Below are positions 28,874 to 37,808 of a DNA stretch of 38,419 nt, piece by piece. The DNA is taken from IMG/VR virus record IMGVR_UViG_3300012964_000026, positions 1 to 38,419 of that record; one strand, given 5' to 3'. The notes under the pieces are model-generated. The model was given only the letters and a program-made list of their open reading frames with translations. It was not told where the DNA came from and did no database searches. The number at the start of each line of letters is the position of its first letter. Position 1 is the first letter of the stretch. The stretch comes from a virus. Position numbers and translations under genes: made by a program.

Positions 28874-30742
28874 ATGGGAACACCGTGGAGGGGCATGCTA
28901 GCCCCACTCGACGTGCCAACCGGCGACAAACGACGCTTCCTCTCAACCGGACTCACCAACCGGGAACTCCCACTCGCGCTCAAATGGCAACGCGCGGACG
29001 TCGAGGGACACGACGGAGGTATCGTCATCGGATCATTCCTGCGAATCAACAAGGGAACGGTCCAGGAAGCCATCGACAACGAATGGATCGACGCGAAATG
29101 CGTCGAGAAATCCCAACTCGACAAGAACATGCTCGCCTCATGGGGCAGTGGAGAACTCTTCGACGACCTTGACCCAGCACAGTTCGAGCGTCTCCTGGGC
29201 GACGTCGCGGAGGCACGCGTCCTACTGGAGAAGGGCGTCATCGGCCCATCCGTGGAACCTGGCGAGTGCACCGTCGTACTCGCCAGAGCTGGCAGCGACG
29301 AGGCCATCAGCGAGACCGAACTCGACGAACTCATCTGGTCCGAAAATGGGGAGGAACTCGAACTTGAGATGCTCTTCACCACCTACGAGATCGCCGCGGC
29401 CTGCCTGGTCAGCGTTCCGGCGTTCTCCGAGTGCCGACCATTCGAACTCCTCCCCACCAATGGTCCCATCACAGCGGCCATCCGCGATCAGGGATGGGAC
29501 TCCTTCCCGCTCGCCGACCGAGAGATGGAATGGACCGTCGCGGACGCGGAACCCCGGATCGCCAGCGACGCCGGACTCGACACGGACAACCCCGACTGGG
29601 GACGGTACGCGGAGGCATTCCTGTACCAGGACAAGAACGCGAATCCCGAGACGAGGGGAGCCTACGGCTTCCAACTCCTCGACATTGTCGATGGAGAACG
29701 AGTCCTGGTTCCCCGCGCCGTGTTCACGGTCGCCGGAGTCCTCTCGGGATCCATGGGGGGAACGAACATCCCCCAAGCTGACCAAGACGCCATGCGCTCT
29801 GTGGTCGAGAGACTGTACGAGAGGATGGCCGAAGAATGGGATGACCCATCTGTGATCGCGCCATGGGTGACAGAACAGGCCTCCATCGTCGCCGCGCTGA
29901 CAGCGGCGGCACCAACATATGACGCCACCCTGTTCGGTGATCCTGGTCTTTCCGAGATCACTCCCATCACCGTCACCGACAATGGGGAGATCTTCGGACA
30001 CGTCGCCTCACACGATGTGTGCCATGTTGGGATCCCCGGCGAGTGCGTGACAGCACCGATGTCGAGCCGCGGCTATGTCGACTTCCACCGCTATCCGATC
30101 ATGACAAGTAGTGGTGAGGTCATGGCGGGACGGATCACGGTCGGCCACTCCCAGCACGTGTGCGCATGCGGGAACTGTCGAGGACGAAACGACGATCACG
30201 CGTGCCTCAACCTTGACGCCCACGGATCGATCAGCCACCACGACCAGATGTCGACGGTCGCATGGGTGTGCGCGGGTGAGGACACCAACAACAACGCCAT
30301 ATGGGTACACGGTGTGATCAATCCCAAGGCCAGCGTCGAAGACCTCGCGGTGCTCACCCGACGCAAGGTCTCCGGAGACTGGCGACCAATCGCCGGAAAC
30401 TCGGAACTGGTCGAGGTCCTGGCACTCAGCCGCGAGCGTGAGGGCTTCCCGCTCCCCCGTGCCCGTATGAGCGCCGGCAGGGTATTCGCTCTCACAGCCG
30501 CCGGCTTCGTCCACCCAACCCGTACCACACCGCCGGCTACCGTGGAACCAATCGACTACGAGCGCCTGACCGATCTGCTGGCTGGGAAGCTCGCCTCACG
30601 CATGACGGCCACCGTCGCGCCTCCCGTCCTCGCCATCGATGTCGATATGGATGGCCTCCAAGCGGAGTTGGAGGCCGCTCTCCTTGGGGGGAACAACGCC
30701 CTCGTCGAGAGACTACGAACCGAATTGGAGACGATCATCTGA
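28874..30742 (+). CDS. Capsid maturation protease, two-domain
   Basis: It would cut head proteins during prohead maturation. In 622 aa the N-terminal part (about 1-200) resembles actinophage prohead proteases: N-R-E-L-P-L-A-L-K-W-Q and G-H-D-G-G-I-V-I-G, an acidic middle, and A-C-L-V-S-V-P-A-F. A second domain (about 350-555) shows I-T-V-T-D-N-G-E-I-F-G-H, C-H-V-G, Y-V-D-F-H, a Cys cluster C-A-C-G-N-C, then V-H-G-V-I-N-P-K and V-S-G-D-W-R; this pair is usual in actinophage proteases. GAGGTAGGA precedes the ATG. No major capsid gene follows, which is unusual. Confidence 0.8.
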   Translation: MGTPWRGMLAPLDVPTGDKRRFLSTGLTNRELPLALKWQRADVEGHDGGIVIGSFLRINKGTVQEAIDNEWIDAKCVEKSQLDKNMLASWGSGELFDDLDPAQFERLLGDVAEARVLLEKGVIGPSVEPGECTVVLARAGSDEAISETELDELIWSENGEELELEMLFTTYEIAAACLVSVPAFSECRPFELLPTNGPITAAIRDQGWDSFPLADREMEWTVADAEPRIASDAGLDTDNPDWGRYAEAFLYQDKNANPETRGAYGFQLLDIVDGERVLVPRAVFTVAGVLSGSMGGTNIPQADQDAMRSVVERLYERMAEEWDDPSVIAPWVTEQASIVAALTAAAPTYDATLFGDPGLSEITPITVTDNGEIFGHVASHDVCHVGIPGECVTAPMSSRGYVDFHRYPIMTSSGEVMAGRITVGHSQHVCACGNCRGRNDDHACLNLDAHGSISHHDQMSTVAWVCAGEDTNNNAIWVHGVINPKASVEDLAVLTRRKVSGDWRPIAGNSELVEVLALSREREGFPLPRARMSAGRVFALTAAGFVHPTRTTPPATVEPIDYERLTDLLAGKLASRMTATVAPPVLAIDVDMDGLQAELEAALLGGNNALVERLRTELETII

Positions 30743-30906
30743 TGTGTTGTGGGCAGAGGGTCGCGACTGAGCGCGCGGCCACGAGTAAGACGGTGTGGGT
30801 TGTCACCTTCGCCAATGGTACGAAGACGACGAAGGTGTCGGAGATATCGGCGAAATTGGCCGTTGCTCGTTCCCCGGGCGCCACCTGGGAGAAAGTGACG
30901 CGCTGA
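30742..30906 (+). CDS. Small MCCG-type protein (54 aa)
   Basis: The ATG overlaps the protease stop (TGATG). The protein begins M-C-C-G-Q-R and continues with a beta hairpin, W-V-V-T-F-A-N-G-T, and A-R-S-P-G-A-T-W. This is a common small protein after actinophage head-maturation proteases. Function unknown; the Cys pair might bind metal. Confidence 0.65.
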   Translation: MCCGQRVATERAATSKTVWVVTFANGTKTTKVSEISAKLAVARSPGATWEKVTR

Positions 30907-30918
30907 CCGCCAGTCCAT

Positions 30919-30947
30919 GGGGGGCACGTCGTGTGGGCGTGCCCCCC
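30919..30947 (+). terminator. 10-bp GC-rich hairpin ending the head block
   Basis: GGGGGGCACG (30919-30928) pairs with CGTGCCCCCC (30938-30947). It separates the head genes from the glycosylation operon. No T-run follows. Confidence 0.65.
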
Positions 30948-30969
30948 TCGTCACGCCCAAAGGATGATC

Positions 30970-31668
30970 ATGGAAGATGGAAATGAGTATGACGAGACTG
31001 GACGTGGTCTGGTCATACTCGTGCCGATGCTCGGACGTCCGCATCGGATTGAGCCGCTGGTTGAGTCGATCACAGAGACAGTACCAAATGCGGACATACT
31101 ATTTATAATGTCCAACAACGATCCGATGATCAAATCACCGACGGTGATCAGACAGGTTAACACCGGACACTGCCGGGCGATCACAATCAACTACCAGCCA
31201 ACCGGCGACTACGCCACAAAGATCAACACAGGTGTCAGGAACACAGAACACCCCCTGATATTCACAGCTGCCGATGACCTCGAATTCCACAGCGGATGGC
31301 TCAAAGCAGCTACAGATCAGCTCAAACCAGGCATAGGAGTCGTCGGAACAAACGACCTCGGAAGCCCAAGAGTCATGAGAGGCGAACACGCCACACACTT
31401 CCTGATCACAAGGGCGTATTCACAACGAGGCACGATTGACACCCCCCACATGATCATGTGCCCCCACTACCCCCACGAATACGTGGATGACGAACTCGTC
31501 GAGACGGCCAAAAAACGGGGCGCGTGGGCAATGGCCCTCGACTCACACGTAGAACACCTACACCCAAACTGGGGCAAAGCCCCAATGGACAACCTATATC
31601 GACAACAATCAAACCGTATGCGCAGAGGCAGGACAATCTACCTCAGAAGGAGATATCTATGGGCTTGA
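30970..31668 (+). CDS. Glycosyltransferase-like (GT-A) 1
   Basis: This likely transfers a sugar from a nucleotide donor. In 232 aa it begins with G-L-V-I-L-V-P-M-L-G-R-P, the usual GT-A first strand, has T-A-A-D-D-L-E-F (about 97-104) as the metal-binding acidic motif, and V-E-H-L-H-P near the C-terminus. The start at 30970 follows AAAGG; earlier ATGs at 30931 and 30964 are less well placed. It leads an operon of eight carbohydrate genes. Confidence 0.75.
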   Translation: MEDGNEYDETGRGLVILVPMLGRPHRIEPLVESITETVPNADILFIMSNNDPMIKSPTVIRQVNTGHCRAITINYQPTGDYATKINTGVRNTEHPLIFTAADDLEFHSGWLKAATDQLKPGIGVVGTNDLGSPRVMRGEHATHFLITRAYSQRGTIDTPHMIMCPHYPHEYVDDELVETAKKRGAWAMALDSHVEHLHPNWGKAPMDNLYRQQSNRMRRGRTIYLRRRYLWA

Positions 31669-32294
31669 CAGTGGAGTCAACCACCGTCGTCGTCGCCACC
31701 TACGGCCAACAACAATGGATCAACCTAGCGCGCATCAGGGCCATCCCATCAGCGCGAGCACTCGGATGCCAAGTGATCCACGTCCACGGAGACACAATCC
31801 ACGGAGCCCGCAACGAGTGCGTCAGTCAGGTCACCACACCATGGGTCATCCACCTGGACGCGGACGATCAGCTCGAACCCGGTTACATCACCGCGATGTC
31901 CAGGGGAACCGCCGACGTCAGGGCACCCATGGTGCGCTACATCCAACGCGGCCGGGGACTCAGACCAGCCATGCCACGGGTCGCCGGACACGGACACGCC
32001 TGTACCGCCGACTGTCTGACACAGGGCAACTGGCTAGTCGTCGGCGCCGCCGTCCGAACGGACCTCGTGCGCGAGGTCGGCGGATGGCGGGACTTCAGCT
32101 GGTCCGAGGATTGGGACCTTTGGCTACGCTGTCACCTGCGCGGGGCGAAGATAGAGGCCATCCCAACGGCCGTCTACCGGGCGTTCACGCGGCCGGGATC
32201 CCGTAACCGTGGACAGAGCGCGGAGGCGCGCCTCGCCGCGCACAGAGCGATAGAGCAGGCCAACGGACTTGGACCCGGGGGAATCAGACCATGA
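31659..32294 (+). CDS. Glycosyltransferase family 2-like 2
   Basis: AAGGAG lies 6 nt before the ATG, which overlaps the previous gene by 10 bp. In 211 aa: V-V-V-A-T-Y-G-Q-Q-Q-W as first strand, H-L-D-A-D-D-Q-L-E-P-G-Y with the DxD motif (about 65-75), R-E-V-G-G-W and W-S-E-D-W-D-L-W-L-R (about 142-160), the acceptor-side E-D pair of GT2 enzymes. The family uses UDP- or GDP-sugars. Confidence 0.85.
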   Translation: MGLTVESTTVVVATYGQQQWINLARIRAIPSARALGCQVIHVHGDTIHGARNECVSQVTTPWVIHLDADDQLEPGYITAMSRGTADVRAPMVRYIQRGRGLRPAMPRVAGHGHACTADCLTQGNWLVVGAAVRTDLVREVGGWRDFSWSEDWDLWLRCHLRGAKIEAIPTAVYRAFTRPGSRNRGQSAEARLAAHRAIEQANGLGPGGIRP

Positions 32295-32977
32295 CGATCG
32301 CATTGGTGATCATCTCGGATGGGCGAGATGACTACCTACGACAAACCATCAAATCACTACACAACGTGGTTGGGGAGATCACCGAACGCTGGATATTCGA
32401 CGACTCCGGAGACGACGACTACAGACACCAGCTGAGGAACGGACACCCCGACTACCAGCACATCGGAAACGGGACCAGGAGGGGATTCACACACACGATG
32501 ACCATGGCATGGGAAACACTGTCCACCACCTCGGAGGCCGACTGGATACTTCACCTGGAACAGGACTTCACATTCAACCGCCAAGTGAGTCTCGACGACA
32601 TCACATCGGTGATGCGATCCAATCCGCACCTCGCGCAGATGGCGCTCAAACGCCAACCATGGAACGACGAGGAACGCGCCGCCGGCGGATTCATGGAGAT
32701 GTACCCAGAAAGCTACGTCGACCACTCCGATGGAGAGCACAACTGGCTGGAACACCGTAGATTCTTCACCTGCAACCCAAGCGTCTATCCACGAAGCCTC
32801 ACCAACATCGGATGGGAACAGGGCATGAACACGGAGGGACACTTCGGACTACGACTCTTCCGCGAGGGAACCCCACAAACAAGGCCCGAGGACATCCGAT
32901 GCGCATTCTGGGGTCGCCGAGATGACCAACCATGGGTATACCACATAGGAAAAGACCGAATCGGCATCGGATACTAG
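32291..32977 (+). CDS. Glycosyltransferase-like (GT-A) 3
   Basis: Coupled to the previous gene by ATGA. In 228 aa: I-A-L-V-I-I-S-D-G-R-D-D-Y-L, then I-F-D-D-S-G-D-D-D-Y, and I-L-H-L-E-Q-D-F-T-F (about 86-95), where E-x-D replaces DxD. The C-terminal part contains E-G-H-F-G-L-R-L and W-V-Y-H-I-G. It probably uses a different donor from its neighbours. Confidence 0.7.
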   Translation: MTIALVIISDGRDDYLRQTIKSLHNVVGEITERWIFDDSGDDDYRHQLRNGHPDYQHIGNGTRRGFTHTMTMAWETLSTTSEADWILHLEQDFTFNRQVSLDDITSVMRSNPHLAQMALKRQPWNDEERAAGGFMEMYPESYVDHSDGEHNWLEHRRFFTCNPSVYPRSLTNIGWEQGMNTEGHFGLRLFREGTPQTRPEDIRCAFWGRRDDQPWVYHIGKDRIGIGY

Positions 32978-32988
32978 GGGAAGAGAAC

Positions 32989-33699
32989 ATGCGTGACCTC
33001 ACAGTCATAGTCCCAACCAGGAACAGGCCACACACCATCACCGAGATGATCTCCACATTCGAGGAGACGACAGAGGCGAACACAAATCTGGTGTTCGCGA
33101 TCGACGACAACGATCCAACAATCGGCGAATACATTCTAACCATCACCAACGCGGACTCAAACGACGTCGACCTGTTCGTGGTGTCACCAGCCGAGACAAT
33201 GGTTTCGGCACTGAACGCGGCCGCTCTCAACGTGATATCGATTGACCAGCCATTCGCCATCGGATTCATGGGAGACGACCACAGGCCACGCACCCACGGA
33301 TGGGACGTCGACTACCTGACGAAACTCCATGAACTCAAAACCGGAATCGTATACGGCGACGACAAGATCCAGGGCGAGTGGCTACCAACCCAATGCGCTA
33401 TGACATCGGACATCATCAAGGCACTCGGATGGATGTGCTACCCCGGGCTACGGCACCTATATGTCGACGACTTCTGGAAATATCTTGGACGGGACTCAGG
33501 CTGCCTGGCCTATCTCCCAGAAACCATTGTCGAACACGTGCACCCAATCAGAACCGGAAAATGGGATGACGGATATGTGAGGGTGAACTCGGAGCGGATG
33601 TGCGACGCCGACAAGACAACATTCAACTGGGTAATGTCCAGTGGAACTCTCGCCGAGTGTGTCAACAAGATTCGTGGACTGAGGGAACAGAATGGCTGA
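32989..33699 (+). CDS. Glycosyltransferase-like (GT-A) 4
   Basis: GGGGAAGAG precedes the ATG. In 236 aa: L-T-V-I-V-P-T-R-N-R-P (1st strand), A-I-D-D-N-D-P, I-G-F-M-G-D-D-H-R-P-R (about 89-99) as the acidic motif, and V-D-D-F-W-K-Y-L-G (about 160-170). It resembles 30970-31668 in overall layout (V-P...R-P start, V-E-H-V-H-P near the end), so the two may be paralogues. Confidence 0.75.
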   Translation: MRDLTVIVPTRNRPHTITEMISTFEETTEANTNLVFAIDDNDPTIGEYILTITNADSNDVDLFVVSPAETMVSALNAAALNVISIDQPFAIGFMGDDHRPRTHGWDVDYLTKLHELKTGIVYGDDKIQGEWLPTQCAMTSDIIKALGWMCYPGLRHLYVDDFWKYLGRDSGCLAYLPETIVEHVHPIRTGKWDDGYVRVNSERMCDADKTTFNWVMSSGTLAECVNKIRGLREQNG

Positions 33700-34279
33700 G
33701 TGGAGATTCTTCGAGGTGGGGTCGACACCCGAGTGCGCGACCTCGGGATGGTACGCGGAGAGAGACAGCGCTCCACACATCGATCAGCCAAACCACAGGC
33801 CACGACTCGAACTGGCATGCGAACACATCAGGCGAGCGTCCGAGACCCATGATCTCAACACCCTGGTTGACCTGGGCGCTGGTGATGGTGGGCTGCTCTC
33901 GATCCTTCCCCCCAACATAAATGGTTGGGGATATGATCTCCAGCCATCGAATGTGGCCATGTCAGGAGCCCGCGATGTCGACGTCATATACGCCGACGTG
34001 CTACACGACGCGATCGTCTGGGGCGAGATGGCCGTCGCCACAGAGATGATCGAGCATCTCATCGACCCATACGCGTTCGTCCGAACCGTGGCCAGTAGGG
34101 CGAGGGTACTCATAGCCTCATCACCAAAGGACGAGACACCAGACGATCACTACGAACATCACCTATGGGCATGGGACATGCCCGGATACAGACAGATGAT
34201 CGAGTCATGTGGAATGGTCGTCACCCATCACGATCCGTGTGGACCATTCCAGGTTTTGACCGCCGTCACACAACTGTGA
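33692..34279 (+). CDS. SAM-dependent methyltransferase
   Basis: This class I methyltransferase (195 aa) has motif I L-V-D-L-G-A-G-D-G-G-L-L (about 58-69), D-L-Q-P-S-N (motif II), and a T-E-M-I-E-H-L motif, often seen in UbiE/small-molecule or sugar methyltransferases. Placed in a glycosyltransferase operon, it probably methylates a sugar on the glycan or its precursor. The ATG overlaps the preceding gene by 8 bp. Confidence 0.8.
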   Translation: MAEWRFFEVGSTPECATSGWYAERDSAPHIDQPNHRPRLELACEHIRRASETHDLNTLVDLGAGDGGLLSILPPNINGWGYDLQPSNVAMSGARDVDVIYADVLHDAIVWGEMAVATEMIEHLIDPYAFVRTVASRARVLIASSPKDETPDDHYEHHLWAWDMPGYRQMIESCGMVVTHHDPCGPFQVLTAVTQL

Positions 34280-34324
34280 CCAGTGTATCGTCAAATTGGC
34301 AATTGACTAGATTCGGAGTGGAAT

Positions 34325-35290
34325 ATGAGAGCACTCGTAACTGGATGCGCCGGTTTCGTCGGGCGACACATGGTCAGAGAACTACGGCACCGAGGCTACG
34401 AGGTATACGGGGCGGACATCTTGGCGACAGATGGACACCCCGAATGGCATATTGACGCTCACAAGATCTTCGATGGTGAGGCATACGAGAACATCCGATT
34501 CAACCTCATCGTCCACTGCGCCTACCACATTGGTGGCAGGCAGGGAATCGATGGGGTGAACATGAGCCTCGCCAAGAATCTGAGCCTCGACGCCAGCATG
34601 TTCGAGTGGGCCGTCCGCACAGGCCAGGGTAAGGTGCTGTACTTCTCATCATCCGCCGCGTATCCAACCAGTCTCCAAACACTGGAGGCGAAACAGCGGC
34701 TCAGCGAGAACCACATCGACCTCGACAACATACGACAACCAGACTCCAACTATGGGTTGGCGAAGATAGTTGGCGAGAGACTAGCCAGAACCGCCATCAC
34801 GATGGGTATACCAGTCAACGTCGTCAGACCATTCTCGGGATATGGCTCGGATCAGGGAGACGAATACCCATTCACCGCGATCGTCAAAAGGGCGAGTACC
34901 GGAGACGTCTCGGTGTGGGGAATGCCCGGCCAGACACGAGACTGGATCCACATTGACGACGTTGTCTCCGGGGCGCTCACGATCGTCGACAACAACGAGT
35001 ATCGGCCCGTGAACCTGTGCACCGGTGAGGGTACCGAGATGGGCGAATTCGCTCTGAGCGTCGCCTACAAGTGTGGATACACAAACATCTCAGACAAGCA
35101 GGCCAAATATCTCATAGACAAACCAACAGGTCCCATGTGGAGAGTTGGAAACCCAACCAGAATGCTCCAACACTACTACCCCAAGATCACATTCCAGGAT
35201 GGTATACAACGCAAGCTGAAAGCCATGCTACTCGACGACTCCAATGAGGCCAGAAAGTCATCGACACAACGTGAGGGTGAGAACGGATGA
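34325..35290 (+). CDS. NAD-dependent epimerase/dehydratase (extended SDR)
   Basis: It would epimerise or dehydrate a nucleotide sugar. In 321 aa: the N-terminal NAD loop T-G-C-A-G-F-V-G (6-13), Y-F-S-S-S-A-A-Y (active-site Ser), the Y-G-L-A-K catalytic Tyr/Lys (about 141-145), R-P-F-S-G-Y-G and D-W-I-H-I-D-D-V, all typical of GDP/UDP-sugar epimerases. GGAGTGG precedes the ATG. A 45-bp gap before it could hold a minor promoter. It is followed by an ATGA overlap with 35287. Confidence 0.9.
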   Translation: MRALVTGCAGFVGRHMVRELRHRGYEVYGADILATDGHPEWHIDAHKIFDGEAYENIRFNLIVHCAYHIGGRQGIDGVNMSLAKNLSLDASMFEWAVRTGQGKVLYFSSSAAYPTSLQTLEAKQRLSENHIDLDNIRQPDSNYGLAKIVGERLARTAITMGIPVNVVRPFSGYGSDQGDEYPFTAIVKRASTGDVSVWGMPGQTRDWIHIDDVVSGALTIVDNNEYRPVNLCTGEGTEMGEFALSVAYKCGYTNISDKQAKYLIDKPTGPMWRVGNPTRMLQHYYPKITFQDGIQRKLKAMLLDDSNEARKSSTQREGENG

Positions 35291-36072
35291 CCGTCGTCGG
35301 AATCAGCATGGTCAAAAACGAGATCGACGTGATCGAGGGAACCATTCGGCATATGGCCGATGAGGTCGACTCACTGATCGTCTTCGATAACATGTCTACC
35401 GATGGGACACGCGAGACACTGGAGTCACTCGCGGAGGACCTACCACTAACCATCCTCGATGACAATGATCCAGCACATTATCAGTCCATCAAGATGAGCG
35501 CACTGGCGACATACGCGGCGGACTATGGGGCTGAGTGGATTGTCCCATTCGACGCGGACGAACTCTGGTACTCCCACGGTGGGCGTATCAAAGATGTTCT
35601 TCAAGAACTCGGCGATGGCTATGTCGAAGCGGTGCTGTACAACCACTTCAGCACGAGTGTCGACGAACCATATGATGATCCGTTCAAGCGGATGGTGTGG
35701 CGAAAGAGAGAGCCGGGAGCCATGGGCAAAGTCGCGTTCCGCTTTGAGCCAGGCTCAGTGATACGAGATGGAAACCACAGCGTGTCGCTCCCATCTGGTG
35801 CGGCCAGAATCAGCGCGCCCCTCGCGATCCGACACTTTCCCTACCGTGGTGCCGAACAGATGGTGCGCAAGGCGCTCCAAGGAGAGGCCGCCCTAGCCCT
35901 GACAGACCTCTCACAAGATATTGGCGCTCACTGGAGGGGATACGCGCGCATCCACCGCACGATGGGTGAGCAGGCGCTTATGGACGTGTACCGCGAGCAT
36001 TTCTGGTTTAGCGCGCCGTGGGAGTCGGACATGATCCTGGACCCGGCACCATATCTTCGGTGGAAGCACTGA
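35287..36072 (+). CDS. Glycosyltransferase family 2-like 5
   Basis: In 261 aa: I-S-M-V-K-N-E-I-D-V-I-E-G and D-N-M-S-T-D-G-T (GT2 first strands), then W-I-V-P-F-D-A-D-E-L-W with the DxD motif (about 82-91), H-F-P-Y-R and a C-terminal helical region. It resembles enzymes that add a sugar to a protein or lipid-linked glycan. It is coupled at both ends (ATGA at 35287, TGATG at 36072). Confidence 0.85.
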   Translation: MTVVGISMVKNEIDVIEGTIRHMADEVDSLIVFDNMSTDGTRETLESLAEDLPLTILDDNDPAHYQSIKMSALATYAADYGAEWIVPFDADELWYSHGGRIKDVLQELGDGYVEAVLYNHFSTSVDEPYDDPFKRMVWRKREPGAMGKVAFRFEPGSVIRDGNHSVSLPSGAARISAPLAIRHFPYRGAEQMVRKALQGEAALALTDLSQDIGAHWRGYARIHRTMGEQALMDVYREHFWFSAPWESDMILDPAPYLRWKH

Positions 36073-36800
36073 TGGGTAGTCGAGTACGGGTGATCATCCC
36101 TTGGAGGGGAGGCTGCCAGTATCGGGAGGGCGCCCTCCGTAGAGTCGTGGAGTGGTGGGAGTCGACATACCCCATGCTCGACATCGGTGTGAGCCACTAC
36201 CCCATGGAGCGTGGGCCGTGGTGCAAGGGCATGGCGATATGGGGCTGTGGTCAGGTCGCCGACGACGAGATCATCATCATCGCTGACGCTGACGTCGTCT
36301 GCGATCAGGTTCACGAGGCCGTTGCCGCCCTCGACATTCGCCGAGACGCCCCATTCTGGGGTATGCCACACCGTGACGTATACCGATTGAATGAGCAGGC
36401 CACGGCGCTCTACGTCCAGAACCAATGGAAACCCGACGCGACCCTACCCCGACGGGATATACAGCCATATCTCCAGCGCAGCTACGCCGGCTACCCGGGT
36501 GGCGGACTCGTGGTGATCAGGGGATGGGCACTCAACCACATCCCCATCGATCCCCGATTCACCGGATATGGCCAGGAAGACCATTCCTGGGCGCTCGCGC
36601 TGAGTCGCCTGGTTGGGGCACCATGGCGCGGACATGGCATCCTGTGGCATCTATGGCACCCACCGCAGCCACGGATACGGCCGGGCATCGGATCACTCGC
36701 CGGAATCAACCTCTGGCATCGGTATCGGTGCGCGACGACACCGGGTGCCATGTGGTCATTGGTCGAAGAGTCGAGAGCGGAACTGTTGAGGAACGCATGA
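36072..36800 (+). CDS. Glycosyltransferase-like (GT-A, Glyco_transf_7C-type) 6
   Basis: In 242 aa: V-R-V-I-I-P-W-R-G-G, then I-I-I-A-D-A-D-V (about 73-80) as DxD, G-Y-P-G-G-G-L-V-V-I-R and F-T-G-Y-G-Q-E-D-H-S-W (about 163-173), which match the galactosyltransferase C-terminal acceptor motif. The true start is 36072 (TGATG). It is the last clear transferase of the operon. Confidence 0.8.
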   Translation: MGSRVRVIIPWRGGCQYREGALRRVVEWWESTYPMLDIGVSHYPMERGPWCKGMAIWGCGQVADDEIIIIADADVVCDQVHEAVAALDIRRDAPFWGMPHRDVYRLNEQATALYVQNQWKPDATLPRRDIQPYLQRSYAGYPGGGLVVIRGWALNHIPIDPRFTGYGQEDHSWALALSRLVGAPWRGHGILWHLWHPPQPRIRPGIGSLAGINLWHRYRCATTPGAMWSLVEESRAELLRNA

Positions 36801-37171
36801 TCTACGTGGGAGAGATGATGTACAAGGTTCGGCTAGAACTGGAGACCGACACGGATGGTGTGGAAAGCGTGGTCACCACATCCATGGATAGGCCGTTGCT
36901 GAGGGGCGGCAATCTGGAGTCGGGAGAGCCAATTCTCATAGCTGGCTCAATCGGCACCGTCGCTGGCCAGATGCTCAGACACCTGGCTAGTGTTGATCAA
37001 TATGAGAGGGCTGATCTGAGGGCTCAATGTATCGCCGCGCTTAAGGTAGCGATGCCAGTGTTCGATGGAAACACTGATGCTGTCTTCATCGGTCGTCCCC
37101 CGGCGGAGAGCGACGCCGGCGACGCGCACGACGGATATACTGGTAGCTGTCTTTCCCAGACAGATAAGTGA
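36797..37171 (+). CDS. Hypothetical 124-aa protein
   Basis: GAGG lies 5 nt before the ATG at 36797, which overlaps the previous stop (ATGA); an ATG at 36818, after GGGAGAG, would also work. The protein is beta-rich at the N-terminus (Y-K-V-R-L-E-L-E-T) and helical in the middle (about 50-85). No family is recognised. It ends the glycosylation operon at the terminator 37185-37218. Confidence 0.6.
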   Translation: MIYVGEMMYKVRLELETDTDGVESVVTTSMDRPLLRGGNLESGEPILIAGSIGTVAGQMLRHLASVDQYERADLRAQCIAALKVAMPVFDGNTDAVFIGRPPAESDAGDAHDGYTGSCLSQTDK

Positions 37172-37184
37172 ATAGATCGGTCAC

Positions 37185-37218
37185 GTTGGGGCTGGCACTC
37201 TCGGGTGTCAGCCCCAAC
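37185..37218. terminator. Long GC-rich hairpin between convergent genes
   Basis: GTTGGGGCTG (37185-37194) pairs with CAGCCCCAAC (37209-37218); the stem extends inward through GCAC and GTGT. It ends the rightward operon and the leftward gene 37224-37424. Confidence 0.8.
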
Positions 37219-37223
37219 CGTGT

Positions 37224-37424
37224 CTAGATGATGCGTACGCGTTCCCAAGTACCATCGGAATGGGTGATTTTGATAGACCTATCGTTTTTGTCAAGTAGGT
37301 CTTCGATGATGGCATACATCAATATCGCCCGATTGATTACATTAGTTTTTGTTAGACCCGTCTCATTCATGAGACGGGTAATCTCATCATTTGACTTCTT
37401 GGTAAGGTTGATGGTGACTCTCAT
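37224..37424 (-). CDS. Ribbon-helix-helix (CopG/Arc-like) protein, 66 aa
   Basis: AAGGTGA lies 8 nt before the ATG at 37424. The N-terminus is an RHH signature: M-R-V-T-I-N-L-T (strand), a helix with D-E-I-T-R-L-M-N-E-T-G, then T-K-T-N-V-I-N-R-A-I. It would bind DNA as a dimer. The upstream gene (37426-37686) ends 1 nt before it, so a toxin-antitoxin style pairing is conceivable but unproven. Confidence 0.8.
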   Translation of the reverse strand: MRVTINLTKKSNDEITRLMNETGLTKTNVINRAILMYAIIEDLLDKNDRSIKITHSDGTWERVRII

Positions 37425-37425
37425 A

Positions 37426-37686
37426 TCATTTGTCACCTTTGTCTTGGTATACCTCGTACTCCGGTTCCAGCAACCAGGAGTAGTCGCGGACATGCCGTTT
37501 GATCATGCGTAGCGCTTTCCGCTCCGCGCGTCTCCGGCCGAACACCTCAGCGGACTCGAAGTTGGCGTCGTCCAGTCCAATTTCATTGCCCATCAATGGA
37601 GCCATGATCTTAATTCGATATGTCCACCGTCCCATTCTCTTGATCTGTGCGTATGCCTTGTCGTGTTGGTGGTAGCCAATAATCAT
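37426..37686 (-). CDS. Hypothetical basic 86-aa protein
   Basis: GAGAGGAAAG lies before the ATG at 37686; the longer frame to 37785 has no ribosome-binding site. The protein is basic, with I-K-R-M-G-R-W-T-Y-R-I-K-I and a helix R-R-R-A-E-R-K-A-L-R-M-I-K-R. No family is recognised. It is co-transcribed with the RHH gene. Confidence 0.6.
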   Translation of the reverse strand: MIIGYHQHDKAYAQIKRMGRWTYRIKIMAPLMGNEIGLDDANFESAEVFGRRRAERKALRMIKRHVRDYSWLLEPEYEVYQDKGDK

Positions 37687-37808
37687 GTCTTTCCTCTCAT
37701 ACTGGATATTCTTCGCATCTCGGCTAGTGCGGCCAGCCGTACCGAGGTCGGCCCTGGCCTGTCGACGTTGACGCAAGCTCAGCACTTCCCATTCGGTGCG
37801 CTTTGGAT

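Noticed and set aside
29222-30001. 259-aa leftward ORF opposite the capsid protease
   Set aside because: Antisense shadow with Gly/Asp/Val bias and no start signals.
37224-37686. Toxin-antitoxin pair
   Set aside because: The RHH protein is clear, but the upstream basic protein shows no toxin signature, so the pairing is only noted.
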